DNA of 64,000 bases from CBDDFV01 sp965227335 (GCA_965227335.1 CBDDFV010000001.1:1550001-1614000), one strand, 5' to 3'. Positions 1-9,315 are shown, counted from the stretch's first letter. A program made the numbers and translations. Notes: generated by a model not told the origin, from the letters alone.

Positions 1-1793
1 CTCCGGACGCCGACCAGGGCCCGCGTCTCGGCGGTCCGGACGATGTCCGTGTCCAGACGCTGAGCCGCAAACTGGATGCCGCGCGTGTCGTTGGCCCGCA
101 AGGCCGTCGCAAGGTCCATCAGGTGAGTGAAGAGGCTCTCCACGGCCACTTTTGCGCGGTCTTCGCCGGTCAGGATTGCGCCTGACTCGGAGCCGAGGAT
201 CCCGAGGTCCTCCGCCGCGCTCGAGCCGTTCCGCTTCGCGACGATCGTGTCGCCGCTCCCGGCCGTCGTATCGGTCAGCGTGATGCCGTTGCCGCCCGTC
301 GCGAGCCCGGCCTGGAAGTTGGCGAAGATCCCCGCCCCGGCGGACGCGCTGTTGATGGCGGCGATGACGTCGCCCACCGTGAGGGCCCCCGCGAGGTCGA
401 TGTCCAGCTCGGTTCCGTCCTTGGTCGTGATGCGGAAGTCGATGTCGCGGCTCGGATCGGGCGCCCCGCTCACGGGGTCGACGCTGCCGCTGACGATATC
501 CACGCCCCGCCCGTCGTTGAACTGGTCGAGCGAGGTCAGGAGCGACATCGTGCGGACGCCGAGTTCGGTCGCGGTGTCGGAGCCGCCGGTGACCTCGCCG
601 ATGCTCATCTTGCCGCCCGAGAGTTCGTTGATGAAGTTCAGGCGATCGCCCGACGTCGCGACCTCCACCCGGATGCCGATGTTCTCCGCCTCGATCCGTT
701 CGATGACGTCCTCGACGGTCGTCGCCCCCGACAGATCGATGGTCCGGGTCTGGCCCGCGTTCTCGATCGTGATCGAGCCGAGCGGGCTCGTCACCGACGG
801 CAGGCTCGCGATCAGCGTCTCCCGGGTCACCCGGGCGTCGAGATCGTCGCCCGCGGTCGAGGCCCCGGCCGGGAAGGTCTTGGCGAGGCCGAGGTCCGCG
901 GCGGGACCGGGGGCGTCGACGTCGCTGATCGTGATGTCGAACAGACTGTGGCCGAAGATCGCCAGTCCGTCGCCTCCCGCGTCCATCGCCACCACCACCG
1001 AGCCGGGATCGAGCGGGTCGATCGCCGTCTGCAGCATGGCGGCGACGTCGCCCACCGTGTAGGCGTCGGTGAGGTCGACCGTGATCTGCGTCGCGCCGAC
1101 GGTCACGTTCACCGCCCCGAGCGTCACGCCCATGCCGCGGGCGCCGTTGAGGTGGTCGATCCGCGTGTCGAGCGTGGTCAATGGGTCCAGGTCGAACTCG
1201 CCCTCGACCCGGGCGCTCAGCGCCCCGAAGGCGTCGTCCGCGTTGACCGTGATCGGCGCCGCGTCGCCGGGGCCGAGATCGGTCCGCAGACCGGATCCCT
1301 CGCCGGTGTAACGGAGGCCGTTGAGCAGTTCGGTCACCGGCTCCCGCGCGCTCGACGCCCCGGCGAAGAGGTAGATGTCCTGGAAGCGACGGTTCGCCAC
1401 GGACACCGCATCGTTGAGCAGCGACTCGATCACCAGGGCCTGGTTCCGACGCGTCTCGGGGTCGGTGATGGTGCTCGCCTCCGCGACGCCGATCTGCTTC
1501 GCCTCGAGCAGCAGGTCCGACACCTCGCCGAGCGACTGGTCGAGCACGCCGAGGACCGCCTCTGCGTGCGACAGGTTGCGCTGACGCTGTTCGCGTTTCT
1601 CGATCACGTCGTCAAGCGTGGTGATTGCGCTGGTGGCGATCGCATCATCGGAACTGCGGTTCACCCGCTGTCCTGACGAGAGCTGCACCTGAGTCTGGAG
1701 CAGTCCCTGGTTCGCGCGGATCAGCGAGCCCAGCGTCACTTGTGACGCCAGTCGCGAGGGCACCCGGGCCAGACTTGAAGGAATGGAACTCAT
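1..1793 (-). CDS. flgL: Flagellar hook-associated protein 3 (FlgL), 3' end cut by the window edge
   Basis: FlgL forms the hook-filament junction with FlgK. The frame opens at the ATG at 1793 and stays open to base 1, so at least 597 residues are present and the C-terminus is missing. The N-terminus has the flagellin-type helix, including the motif LSSGQRVNRSSDDA near residues 38-51. The middle contains three tandem flagellin-IN-like modules, recognised by repeats of a TVGDV or TVEDV core followed by an I-x-A-type helix. Classical FlgL is about 320 residues, so this is an expanded form. It starts 20 bases after the flgK stop and is the last visible gene of the flgI-flgJ-flgN-flgK-flgL run. The FlgL rather than flagellin assignment rests on its position after flgK. 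Confidence 0.88.
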   Translation of the reverse strand, partial: MSSIPSSLARVPSRLASQVTLGSLIRANQGLLQTQVQLSSGQRVNRSSDDAIATSAITTLDDVIEKREQRQRNLSHAEAVLGVLDQSLGEVSDLLLEAKQIGVAEASTITDPETRRNQALVIESLLNDAVSVANRRFQDIYLFAGASSAREPVTELLNGLRYTGEGSGLRTDLGPGDAAPITVNADDAFGALSARVEGEFDLDPLTTLDTRIDHLNGARGMGVTLGAVNVTVGATQITVDLTDAYTVGDVAAMLQTAIDPLDPGSVVVAMDAGGDGLAIFGHSLFDITISDVDAPGPAADLGLAKTFPAGASTAGDDLDARVTRETLIASLPSVTSPLGSITIENAGQTRTIDLSGATTVEDVIERIEAENIGIRVEVATSGDRLNFINELSGGKMSIGEVTGGSDTATELGVRTMSLLTSLDQFNDGRGVDIVSGSVDPVSGAPDPSRDIDFRITTKDGTELDIDLAGALTVGDVIAAINSASAGAGIFANFQAGLATGGNGITLTDTTAGSGDTIVAKRNGSSAAEDLGILGSESGAILTGEDRAKVAVESLFTHLMDLATALRANDTRGIQFAAQRLDTDIVRTAETRALVGVR

Positions 1794-1813
1794 GGCGTCG
1801 GACTCCTCAAAGC

Positions 1814-3508
1814 TCACGCAAGGGAGAGCAGCGTCTGCAGAATCTCGTCGATCACGCTGATGAACCGCGCGGCGGCCTGGAACTGCCGCTCGAACGTGAG
1901 CAGGTTCACCGACTCCTCATCCAGCGACACGCCGCCCACCGCGAGCAGCTGCGCCGAAAGACTCTCCCGCACCAGACCCGTCGTCTCCACCTGCTGATTC
2001 GCCGTCGCGGTGCGCACCGCAAGACCGTTCACCGACTCCTGCCAGAAGTCGCGCAGGCTCGCCTCACCGAGGGCGGCGATCGGCTGGTCCTGCAGGTTCG
2101 CGAGCGCCAGCGCCGTATCGTTCGAGCCGGGGACGTTGTTCGCCCCCGCCGCGAGCCGGTTGGGATCGTCCCGGATCTCCTGGGCCACGCCCATCGTCGC
2201 CGCGTTCTCGCCCGTGAAGAAGCTGTTCACTCCGAGGCCCGCGAGCACGCCGGCGGTGTCGTCGGTGAAGGACAGCTCGAAGCCGGCGTTCGCGGTCAGC
2301 TGCAGCATCCGGGCCGGCGTCAACGACGCCGTCACGTTGGTTCCGCCCGTCACCGTGTTGATTTCCGCCACGAGATCATCGAGCGACATCGCGTCGGGAT
2401 CGACATCGATGCGGTAGGCGTTCTCCGCCCCCGACGCGCTGTTGATCACGTGAATGTAGAAGCCGCCGTTCTTCATCTGGAACGGCAGGTCCGCCGCCGC
2501 GTCGTTGAGCGGCACGGTCGTGTCGGCCGCCTGGTAGGAACCGGTGAACGACGACGGATTGAACCGCCCCTGCCCCTGGCTGTGCAGCCGGTTGACCTCG
2601 AAGATCAGGTTGGAGGCCAGATCGTCCAGGTCCTGGATGGACGGCTCGACCGTCTCCGCCCGCTGCCGGAGCAGGGCGCCGATCTCGCCGTTGGTCGGGG
2701 TGAGCTCCGTCCCGTCCGCCGCCACCCGCACCGACGCCTCGATGGTCCCGTTGTCCGATTCGATCCGGAGTTCGATCCCACGCGACTCGCCGGCGAGGAT
2801 GATCGGGGTCGACCCGGAAAGGATGTCGATCATCCCGTTCTGCTGCTCATTCACCGAGATGTCGATGAACTCCGACAGCTGATCGACGAGGCGGTCGCGC
2901 TGGTCGCGGAGCGAGCCCGCCTCCCCCGCGCCCTGCTCGGTCTGCGCGATCTGCAGGTTCAGGGCCGAGATCTGGTCCAGGATCCCGTTCGCCGAGTCGA
3001 TCGAAACGTCGAGCGTGGTGTCGATCTGCTCGCGGAGCTTGGCGTATTCGTCGCGGAGGCCGGTGATCGTGCTCGCGACCCCGACGCCCAGCTGTACGAC
3101 GAGCGCCCGCACGGCGTGATCCTCCGGGTTGTTCGCGAGTTCGGAGAACCCGTTGAAGAACTCGGAGAGCTGGCTCGAAAGGTCGTTGCTGGTGAGTTCG
3201 TTCTGGAGCGTCTCCACCGCGATCAGGAACCGCTGATCGACCAGGGCCGCGCTCTCGTCGCTCAACGCGTTCCGCACCCGCGCCTGCAGGGCGATGTCGA
3301 CCTCGCGCTTGATCGACAGCAGCTGCACGCCCTGCCCGATGAACATGTTCGTCCCGACCCGCTCGTCCATCGCGGCGGCCATGTGCACCGAGCGTCGGAA
3401 GTAGCCCTCCGTCGCCGCGTTCGCCATGTTGTTGCCGGCCACCTGCAACGCCGCCTGACTCGCGGTCATGGCGCTGCGGCCGATCTGAAGCGCGCCGTTG
3501 ATGCTCAT
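1814..3508 (-). CDS. flgK: Flagellar hook-associated protein 1 (FlgK)
   Basis: FlgK caps the hook and joins it to FlgL and the filament outside the cell. The 564-residue protein starts MSINGALQIGRSAM and has the rod/hook N-terminal signature around residues 20-40 (ALQVAGNNMANAATEGY). Its C-terminus has the matching hook-family helix ending SVNLLTFERQFQAAARFISV, which pairs with the N-terminus in the assembled filament. The length is typical of FlgK. It lies 37 bases downstream of the FlgN-like chaperone gene and 20 bases upstream of flgL, the usual order of a hook-junction operon. Confidence 0.95.
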   Translation of the reverse strand: MSINGALQIGRSAMTASQAALQVAGNNMANAATEGYFRRSVHMAAAMDERVGTNMFIGQGVQLLSIKREVDIALQARVRNALSDESAALVDQRFLIAVETLQNELTSNDLSSQLSEFFNGFSELANNPEDHAVRALVVQLGVGVASTITGLRDEYAKLREQIDTTLDVSIDSANGILDQISALNLQIAQTEQGAGEAGSLRDQRDRLVDQLSEFIDISVNEQQNGMIDILSGSTPIILAGESRGIELRIESDNGTIEASVRVAADGTELTPTNGEIGALLRQRAETVEPSIQDLDDLASNLIFEVNRLHSQGQGRFNPSSFTGSYQAADTTVPLNDAAADLPFQMKNGGFYIHVINSASGAENAYRIDVDPDAMSLDDLVAEINTVTGGTNVTASLTPARMLQLTANAGFELSFTDDTAGVLAGLGVNSFFTGENAATMGVAQEIRDDPNRLAAGANNVPGSNDTALALANLQDQPIAALGEASLRDFWQESVNGLAVRTATANQQVETTGLVRESLSAQLLAVGGVSLDEESVNLLTFERQFQAAARFISVIDEILQTLLSLA

Positions 3509-3545
3509 GCGTCCGTCCTCATCAGGATGACCCTTCCGCCGCTCC

Positions 3546-4100
3546 TCATTGCCGGTAATCCACCGCGGCCGACGTCGCTCGCGCCGGCGTCGTCGCCATC
3601 CGACCGCGGGCGGTGTAGACCGGTCCTTCGGTCAGCGCGGCGTGCACGGTCTGCATCACGCCCGTGATGTGCTGGTGCAACGCCGTCCCTGCCGCACTCA
3701 CGATCGATTGCAGCGTGCGCACGTCGTCGACGCGTCGACGCAGATCAGCGCACACCTTCCGGTACGCCGTCCGACGCCCCTCCGGCATGAGCCGCTCGAG
3801 GTCCCCGGCGGCGACCGGTTCGTCGAGCCCGGCCGCGGCGGCCGCCGCCTCCACAAGACACGCCCGTTGGCGCTCGCACGCCATCAGGCCCTCCGCCATC
3901 GTCCGCTCCTCCTCGCAGCACGCGAGGATGGCGCCGGCGTCGGCGGTGCGGATCGCCTCTCGCATCTTCTCGAGGGTCTGGTGCAACGCGCCGTACCCGC
4001 GATACAGGGCCGCGAGGGTGCGGGCGAGTTCGCCCATCGTCGCATCGAGATCGGCGGGGGCGGTCGGAGGGGCGGGGCGCGGGGAACGGGTGGTGGTCAT
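3546..4100 (-). CDS. FlgN-like flagellar export chaperone
   Basis: This 184-residue, mostly helical protein begins with a short Pro/Thr/Ala-rich tail. It continues with helices rich in Glu, Ala and Leu (LARTLAALYRGYGALHQTLE near residues 26-45) that resemble the FlgN chaperone fold. FlgN family members bind FlgK and FlgL before export. Sequence conservation in the family is low, so the call relies heavily on position: its ATG overlaps the stop of the rod-binding gene by 4 bases and flgK follows 37 bases later. No signal peptide or membrane segment is seen, which fits a cytoplasmic chaperone. Confidence 0.68.
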   Translation of the reverse strand: MTTTRSPRPAPPTAPADLDATMGELARTLAALYRGYGALHQTLEKMREAIRTADAGAILACCEEERTMAEGLMACERQRACLVEAAAAAAGLDEPVAAGDLERLMPEGRRTAYRKVCADLRRRVDDVRTLQSIVSAAGTALHQHITGVMQTVHAALTEGPVYTARGRMATTPARATSAAVDYRQ

Positions 4101-4474
4101 GCCGTCAACTCCAGTTGGGAACCGGGGGGCGGACCGGCGTCGGGGTCGCCGAACCGACGCGCAATCGCATCGACGATCGGGAAGTTCGACGCCTGCACGA
4201 GGCGGTCCGCCACAATGGCGTCCTGAATCGGACCGAAGCGTTTCTCCGCCATGGTGGGGCCGAAGGGCGGCGCGGCGGTCGAGTTCTCACGAAGCTGGGC
4301 GAGCACCGGCGCGATCAGCGCGGACGCCGTCAGCTTCTCCGCCTGCCGCCGCGCTTCGCTGACGTCGCGTTGCGCATCAACGTCGAAGTCAGCGCTGAAC
4401 GCGGGGCCTCGCGCCGTGGGCGGAGCCGGCGCGAAGAGTTCACCGGGCCGGGCGTGGGTCGGCGTCACGTTCAT
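4097..4474 (-). CDS. flgJ: FlgJ-type rod-binding protein (N-terminal domain only)
   Basis: This 125-residue protein matches the rod-binding half of FlgJ: a helix around residues 45-62 (EKLTASALIAPVLAQLRE) and a second motif near residues 75-108 containing EKRFGPIQDAIVADRL. It lacks the C-terminal muramidase domain of enterobacterial FlgJ, as is common outside Proteobacteria. An upstream in-frame start would lie inside flgI. The ATG at 4474 forms a clean ATGA overlap with the flgI stop, and the 3' end overlaps the FlgN-like start by 4 bases, so the three genes look translationally coupled. Confidence 0.8.
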   Translation of the reverse strand: MNVTPTHARPGELFAPAPPTARGPAFSADFDVDAQRDVSEARRQAEKLTASALIAPVLAQLRENSTAAPPFGPTMAEKRFGPIQDAIVADRLVQASNFPIVDAIARRFGDPDAGPPPGSQLELTA

Positions 4475-5580
4475 TTCGACTCCACGATCTCGGCGTGAAT
4501 CGCGCCGACGTTCTTGAGTTCGTAGATGATGTCGATCTGGTCCTCCACCGGCACGTCGAGCTGTTCGAGCGCGGCGATCAGATCGTTCAGGTTCGCCGAG
4601 TTGCGGTTCTCGCCGTTCCACATGTCGAGACCGGCCCACTTCGAGGTCCGGAATTCCGGAGTCGCGGCGGTGGGGGGTTGGGGCGGCGTGCGGGTCGTGA
4701 TCGCGATCGAATCATGCGAAATCGCGACCGGTCCGATCTCCACGTTCCCCGTCACCGCAATCACGCCCGTCTCGCGGTTGATCGCGATGCGGGGCTCCTT
4801 GGCGAGAATCGAGATGTCGATCGGGATCAGCATCAGCTGTCCGAGGAACTCCGCCGGGTTCGCGCGGTCGGCCTTCGGCAGCGTCACCTTGATGTTCCGA
4901 ACGTCCTCCACGCGGGCGACGGTCTCGTAGCCGTCGATGCCGAACCACTCGTTGATCTCGGCCGCCAACGCCGCCGCCTCCGGATACGCGGCGAACTCGC
5001 TGTGGAGCACCAGCGTGATCGAGCCGTCCGACTGCAGCACGTTGGTGCGATGATCCAGCAGCATCTGCCCGCCGCCGCGGATCATCCCGCTCCTCGGGTT
5101 GTCGCCCTCGACGACGATCTGGCCCGACGCCATCGCAAACGGCGGCCGGTTCTCCTCGATGCGCCCCGGCAGATACAGGAACGAGGTGATCAGGGTGCCG
5201 CCGGCGAGGCTCGACGCGTTGTAGAGGGCGTCGACCCGCACATCGACCGTGTCGCCTTCCCGGAATCCGCCGGGCGGCGTCTTCACGGACAGCGACACGA
5301 TCGCCACGCTGTCGACCTTGAGCAGCTCCTCCGCCGAGGCCACGGGGTTGCGGTAGTTCCGCAGCAGTTCGGCCAGCGGACGCGCCGTCACGAGCCCGTC
5401 CTTCCCCTTGTCGCCCGTGCCGTTCAGACCGACCACCAGACCGAAGCCGTTCAGCGGATCAGACTGATGCCCCTTGAGACGGACGAATGTCCGAAGCTGC
5501 GCAGCGGCGGCGGATTGTGCGCACAGCGCAACAATCACCATGATCAACCCGATCCCGAGTCCCAGCTTCGTACGCATCAT
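4471..5580 (-). CDS. flgI: Flagellar P-ring protein FlgI precursor
   Basis: FlgI forms the periplasmic P ring around the flagellar rod. The 369-residue protein starts at tandem Met codons (MMRTKLGLG) and has a signal peptide ending near AAAAQ. It continues with the family hallmark region (GFGLVVGLNGTGDKG near residues 46-60) and ends with the dimer-helix motif containing DLIAALEQLDVP. The start at 5580 is supported by an AGGAGGT ribosome site just upstream. An open frame extends further upstream but carries no conserved sequence. P-ring genes imply a diderm envelope. The partner L-ring gene flgH is not in this window. Confidence 0.95.
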   Translation of the reverse strand: MMRTKLGLGIGLIMVIVALCAQSAAAAQLRTFVRLKGHQSDPLNGFGLVVGLNGTGDKGKDGLVTARPLAELLRNYRNPVASAEELLKVDSVAIVSLSVKTPPGGFREGDTVDVRVDALYNASSLAGGTLITSFLYLPGRIEENRPPFAMASGQIVVEGDNPRSGMIRGGGQMLLDHRTNVLQSDGSITLVLHSEFAAYPEAAALAAEINEWFGIDGYETVARVEDVRNIKVTLPKADRANPAEFLGQLMLIPIDISILAKEPRIAINRETGVIAVTGNVEIGPVAISHDSIAITTRTPPQPPTAATPEFRTSKWAGLDMWNGENRNSANLNDLIAALEQLDVPVEDQIDIIYELKNVGAIHAEIVESK

Positions 5581-5657
5581 GAGCGGACCTCCTGTCCTGA
5601 GAAAACGTCGTCCGACCCACCCGATGCAAACGGCGGACCAATCCGTGGCCCGCCCGT

Positions 5658-5663
5658 TACAAT
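5658..5663 (+). promoter_or_regulatory. Candidate -10 box (TACAAT) for the GT-C-like gene
   Basis: TACAAT lies only 8 bases before the ATG at 5672, so transcription would begin at or next to the start codon. No good -35 hexamer and no Shine-Dalgarno sequence are visible. This is one of several genes in the window with this arrangement. Confidence 0.35.
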
Positions 5664-5671
5664 CGCGCGGC

Positions 5672-7750
5672 ATGACCGCCCGCCTCATGACCGATGCGAC
5701 GTCCTCCCCGCGGGAGGCCTGGCTGATCCGGGCGGGGGTCGCGTTCGCCACCGTCGCGCTCGGGGTCGGCGTGCTCGCGACCCGCACCGGCGATGAACCG
5801 GCCCGACATCTCGACGCCGCCGTCGCCCTCGCCGAAGCCCTCCCCTGGACCGCCCTCTGGCTCGTTTCCGCCCTCGGCTGGGGGGTCCTCGTCCATCGAC
5901 TCGCCCGACTCGGCGACGAACTCCGACGCCCCGTCGTCGCCGGCGGCGGCGTGGCGATGATGCTCGCCGTCGACGCCGCGGCCGGCAGCGCCGGCGCCCT
6001 CGCCTCCCCCGTCGGCGCATGGATCGTCCTGCTCCCGGGACTCGCCCTCGCCGGGTGGGAACTGCGGAGCGTGCGCGGCTGGCCGGCGCGGCCGAGCTGG
6101 ATCTGGCTCACGCTCCTGCCGCCCGTCGCCGTGCTGCTCATCGCCTCCGTCTCCACCCCGGGCTGGCTGTGGGCGACGGAGTTCAAGGGCTACGATGCGC
6201 TGAGCTACCACCTGCAGGCGCCTCGCGAGTGGCTCGACCTCGGACGTATCACGCCGCTGACGCACAACGTGTACGCGGCGTTCCCGAATCACGTCGAAGG
6301 CTCGACGCTTCATCTGATGGCGCTGACCGGCGACCTCGACATCGCCGCCCGCGCCGCCCAGCTGCTCCAGGCGACGATGACGGTTCTGGCCGCGATCGTC
6401 GTGGGACACGCAGCGACCGTCGCCTCAATCCAACGTGGCGGCGGCGCGGTGCGGCAGACGTTCTCCGGCGTTCTCGGCGCAGCGATCATGCTGGTGACGC
6501 CGTGGGCGGTCGTGGTCGGTTCGCTGGCCTACGTGGAAGCGACGGTCAACCTCATGCTCGCGTCGGGACTCGCGCTGGTGCTGATGACGCCGCGCGATCA
6601 GCGGCTCGGACGCGGAGCGGCGGTGCTGGGTCTTCTGATCGGTGCGGCGTGCGGCGCGAAGCTGACCGCGGTCGGGATGGTGCTGCTGCCGCTCGTGATC
6701 GCGCTAGCGGTGCGAATCGGCGTGCGCGGGGCCCTCGCCGTCGCGCCGCTGGCCGCGGGAACGACCTTGCTCGTCCTGAGTCCCTGGCTCATCCGCAACG
6801 GCCTCGCCCTCGGCAATCCGGTGTTTCCTTTCCTGACGGGGATCTTCGGGGCGGGCGAGTGGTCCGCGACGCAGGTCGACGACTGGGCCCGCAGTCATGG
6901 TCCGATCGGCGGCGTCGCGGAACGAGCCACGGCGCTCTGGCGGCAGTGGCTGGCGTTCGGCCTCGGCGGCAATCCGGCGCCGGGCGAGCCGTGGCGTCCC
7001 CAGTGGGCCGCGACGCCGTGGTTCGCATTGATCGCGCTGGGCCTGACGCTCGCCCGGTCGCGCACCCGATCCGTCGCGGCCGTCCTCGGCGTCGTGCTGG
7101 TCGTGCAGCTCGCGTTCTGGCTGGGACTGACGCATCTGCAGTCACGCTTCCTGCTGCCCACCCTGGTCCCGATGGCGCTCGTGATCGGACTGCTGCCCGG
7201 CGTCGTCGCGCCGGGGCCGGCGATCGCGCGCGGGACGGCGCGGCTTCTGACGATCGCGTTCGCTCTCGCCGCGTGCGCGCCGGTGATCCTGTATCTGACC
7301 GAGCAGAATCAGCGCCCCGCCGCGTTCGTCCGTCGCGCGACGCTGCTGACGGCCGAAGGTCTGTCCGACGATGACGCGCGGCTCGTCGCCGCGCAGTTCC
7401 CGTCCGCCGCGATCAGCCGGCTCCCCCGCGGCTCGAAGACGCTCCTCGTCGGCGAGGCGGCGCCGTTCCACTATCGAGGCGACATCGCCTATTCGACGGT
7501 GTGGGATCGCGGCCCGCTGTCGCGGATCATCGCGGATGGCGCGGGGCCGGAAGCGTGGGCGGGGCGTCTCGCGGGCGAGGGCTTCACGCACGTGCTGATC
7601 GCGCCGGAGATGTTGATCAACTGGCGATCGCGCGGGCAGGGCGATCCGGCGCTGGATCCTGAGGTCCTGTTCGAGGTCTTCGAGACCCACGCCCGCCGGC
7701 TCGCCACATACGCCTCGGGCGCCCGCCTCTACCGACTCCGGTCGCGGTGA
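5672..7750 (+). CDS. Multi-pass membrane protein, putative GT-C fold glycosyltransferase
   Basis: The 692-residue protein has about a dozen hydrophobic segments and a soluble tail of roughly 130 residues. Near residues 170-200 it has the luminal-loop motif FKGYDALSYHLQAPREW, followed by AAFPNHVEGSTLHLMALTGD. Acidic residues in the first large loop followed by a Tyr-His pair are typical of GT-C enzymes that move sugars from polyprenyl phosphates. The exact substrate cannot be told. The ATG at 5672 was chosen because the upstream extension would run through the flgI promoter region. It is transcribed divergently from flgI and ends 3 bases before the stop of the convergent zinc-ribbon gene. Confidence 0.6.
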   Translation: MTARLMTDATSSPREAWLIRAGVAFATVALGVGVLATRTGDEPARHLDAAVALAEALPWTALWLVSALGWGVLVHRLARLGDELRRPVVAGGGVAMMLAVDAAAGSAGALASPVGAWIVLLPGLALAGWELRSVRGWPARPSWIWLTLLPPVAVLLIASVSTPGWLWATEFKGYDALSYHLQAPREWLDLGRITPLTHNVYAAFPNHVEGSTLHLMALTGDLDIAARAAQLLQATMTVLAAIVVGHAATVASIQRGGGAVRQTFSGVLGAAIMLVTPWAVVVGSLAYVEATVNLMLASGLALVLMTPRDQRLGRGAAVLGLLIGAACGAKLTAVGMVLLPLVIALAVRIGVRGALAVAPLAAGTTLLVLSPWLIRNGLALGNPVFPFLTGIFGAGEWSATQVDDWARSHGPIGGVAERATALWRQWLAFGLGGNPAPGEPWRPQWAATPWFALIALGLTLARSRTRSVAAVLGVVLVVQLAFWLGLTHLQSRFLLPTLVPMALVIGLLPGVVAPGPAIARGTARLLTIAFALAACAPVILYLTEQNQRPAAFVRRATLLTAEGLSDDDARLVAAQFPSAAISRLPRGSKTLLVGEAAPFHYRGDIAYSTVWDRGPLSRIIADGAGPEAWAGRLAGEGFTHVLIAPEMLINWRSRGQGDPALDPEVLFEVFETHARRLATYASGARLYRLRSR

Positions 7751-7753
7751 CGC

Positions 7754-8239
7754 CTACGCCTCGTACTCGCGAAACTGTGTTGGTCCATCCCGCGTTTCAT
7801 CGGGCTCGCCCGGGTCGACGGCGGGCATGATGTCGGGCAGGCCGAGGTGGTTGCGATCGAGCCAGGCCCCGAAGAGGGCGTTGCAGTGGGTGCAGCGAGT
7901 GGAGCGGGGGTCGACTTTCTCGTCGCAGCGATGGCAGTAGCCGAGGAGATGGGCGACGCCGGGGACGCGTTTGGCGACCGTCCAGAGCTGGCGCGTCGTG
8001 GGGCCGCGCACGATCGAGACGCGAGTGATTTCGCCCGCGTCGACCATCTCGGCGAGGCGGGTGTAGCTCAGGCCGGGATCGAAGGGTCGGTCGGGGTCGC
8101 GGACCTGCCAGGGGCCCATGTTGTTGAGGATATCGATGCGAGCCCCGCGGCTGAGGGTGCGGGCGCAGGCGCGGCAGACGTCGGCGGCGGGCTGGGCTTC
8201 GCCGCAGTAGGGACATACCAGCACCTTGATTTTCGCCAT
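7754..8239 (-). CDS. Zinc-ribbon protein with a GYF_2-like middle domain, function unknown
   Basis: The protein is 161 residues long. It has two Cys4 zinc ribbons, one at residues 9-25 (CPYC then CRAC) and one at 102-119 (CHRC then CTHC). Between them is a segment containing GPWQVRD and RLAEMVDAGEITRVSIVRGP that resembles GYF_2 domains, which often read peptide partners. The start MAKIKVLVCP places the first ribbon at the very N-terminus; a longer frame to 8293 would add only low-complexity residues. It is cytoplasmic by sequence and divergent from the parvulin lipoprotein with 52 bases between starts. I do not recognise a named gene. Confidence 0.7.
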   Translation of the reverse strand: MAKIKVLVCPYCGEAQPAADVCRACARTLSRGARIDILNNMGPWQVRDPDRPFDPGLSYTRLAEMVDAGEITRVSIVRGPTTRQLWTVAKRVPGVAHLLGYCHRCDEKVDPRSTRCTHCNALFGAWLDRNHLGLPDIMPAVDPGEPDETRDGPTQFREYEA

Positions 8240-8256
8240 ATTGTCCGCGGCTCCTC

Positions 8257-8285
8257 TTGACACGACCGAGGCGGCGCGATGCGCT
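8257..8285 (+). promoter_or_regulatory. Candidate promoter for the parvulin lipoprotein gene
   Basis: A perfect TTGACA lies at 8257-8262. Seventeen bases later is TGCGCT at 8280-8285, a poor -10. The ATG at 8292 is 6 bases further on, so the mRNA would be leaderless. The -35 is convincing and the -10 is weak. Confidence 0.4.
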
Positions 8286-8291
8286 CTTCGC

Positions 8292-9311
8292 ATGACAGCA
8301 TACGCCCTTCATCGCCTGACGGTTGTGTCTCTGGTCCTGTTATCGACGGTCGGCCTCGCCGGCTGCGCGTCGAATCAGGGAAGTTCCGCCCCGCCGCCCG
8401 TCGACTCGTCCCGGGTCGCCCTCAACGCGGGCGGCACGCCGACGGACGTGACGGTGGAGCCGGTGATCTCGACCGTGGTCGACGCCCGACCCGCCGCGCT
8501 CGTGGACGGGCGGGCGGTCACCTTCGGCGATCTCCGGTCGAGCCTGACCGAACTCGCCGGCGTGCAGGCGTTGCGGGAGTTCGTGCTGGATCGCGCTCTG
8601 GCCGAGGAGGTTCGCGCGGCGGGCATGGTGATCTCCAGCGACGCCATCGAGTCCGAACGGCGACGTCTGCTGGAGACCCTGAGCGACGATCAGGAGACGG
8701 CCCTGCGGCTGCTCGATGAACTTCGGGCGCGACAGGGGCTCGGACCGGAGCGGTTTCGCGCCATGCTTACCCGCAACGCCTCGCTCCGCGCGCTGGTCGG
8801 TCCCCGGACCGCCATCTCCGGGCAGGCGGTGCGCGACATGTACGAAATCCGCCATGGCGACCGACGCGAGGCGCGGATCATCGTCGCGCCGACCCTCAGC
8901 GACGCGCGGCGGGCGCGGGACGAGATCGTCGCCGGCGGGGCCGCGTTCACCGAGGTGGCGTCCCGACGCTCGACCGACATCAGCGCCGCCCGGGGCGGTC
9001 TGCTCGAACCGATCAGTCTGCGCGACCCGACCTATCCCCAGGCGATGCGCGATGCGCTCTACCGTCTGAACGAGGGTGAGATCTCGGCCCCGGTGCTCGT
9101 TGACGACGGTTACATGCTGCTGCAGTACGTCCGTCCGGCGCCCGGCGACGGGGCGGACTTCGAGTCCGTGCGTCCGGGCCTCGAGCGTCTGGTGCGGCTC
9201 AAGGAGGAGGCGATCCGCATGGATCTCCTCGCCGCGCGTCTGCTCCGCGGGCGGCAGATCGATCCGATCGATCCGTCGCTGCGGGCGATGTGGAATCGCA
9301 ATCGGCGGTAG
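8292..9311 (+). CDS. Lipoprotein with a parvulin-type peptidyl-prolyl isomerase domain
   Basis: The 339-residue protein has a signal peptide with a lipobox (VGLAGC, near residues 15-20), so it should be lipid-anchored outside the inner membrane. Residues 50-170 form a SurA-like helical chaperone region. Residues about 193-285 match the PpiC/parvulin fold: EARIIVAPT, then FTEVASRRSTDISAARGG, then DALYRLNEGEISAPVLVDDGY. The likely role is folding of exported or outer-membrane proteins. The start was set at the ATG directly ahead of the signal peptide. Its 3' end faces lptG, with 4 bases between the stops. Confidence 0.85.
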   Translation: MTAYALHRLTVVSLVLLSTVGLAGCASNQGSSAPPPVDSSRVALNAGGTPTDVTVEPVISTVVDARPAALVDGRAVTFGDLRSSLTELAGVQALREFVLDRALAEEVRAAGMVISSDAIESERRRLLETLSDDQETALRLLDELRARQGLGPERFRAMLTRNASLRALVGPRTAISGQAVRDMYEIRHGDRREARIIVAPTLSDARRARDEIVAGGAAFTEVASRRSTDISAARGGLLEPISLRDPTYPQAMRDALYRLNEGEISAPVLVDDGYMLLQYVRPAPGDGADFESVRPGLERLVRLKEEAIRMDLLAARLLRGRQIDPIDPSLRAMWNRNRR

Positions 9312-9315
9312 GGGT

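Noticed and set aside
1625..3667. Plus-strand open frame of 680 codons over flgK
   Set aside because: flgK on the other strand is unmistakable, and the frame translates to low-complexity Arg/Val/Asp sequence.
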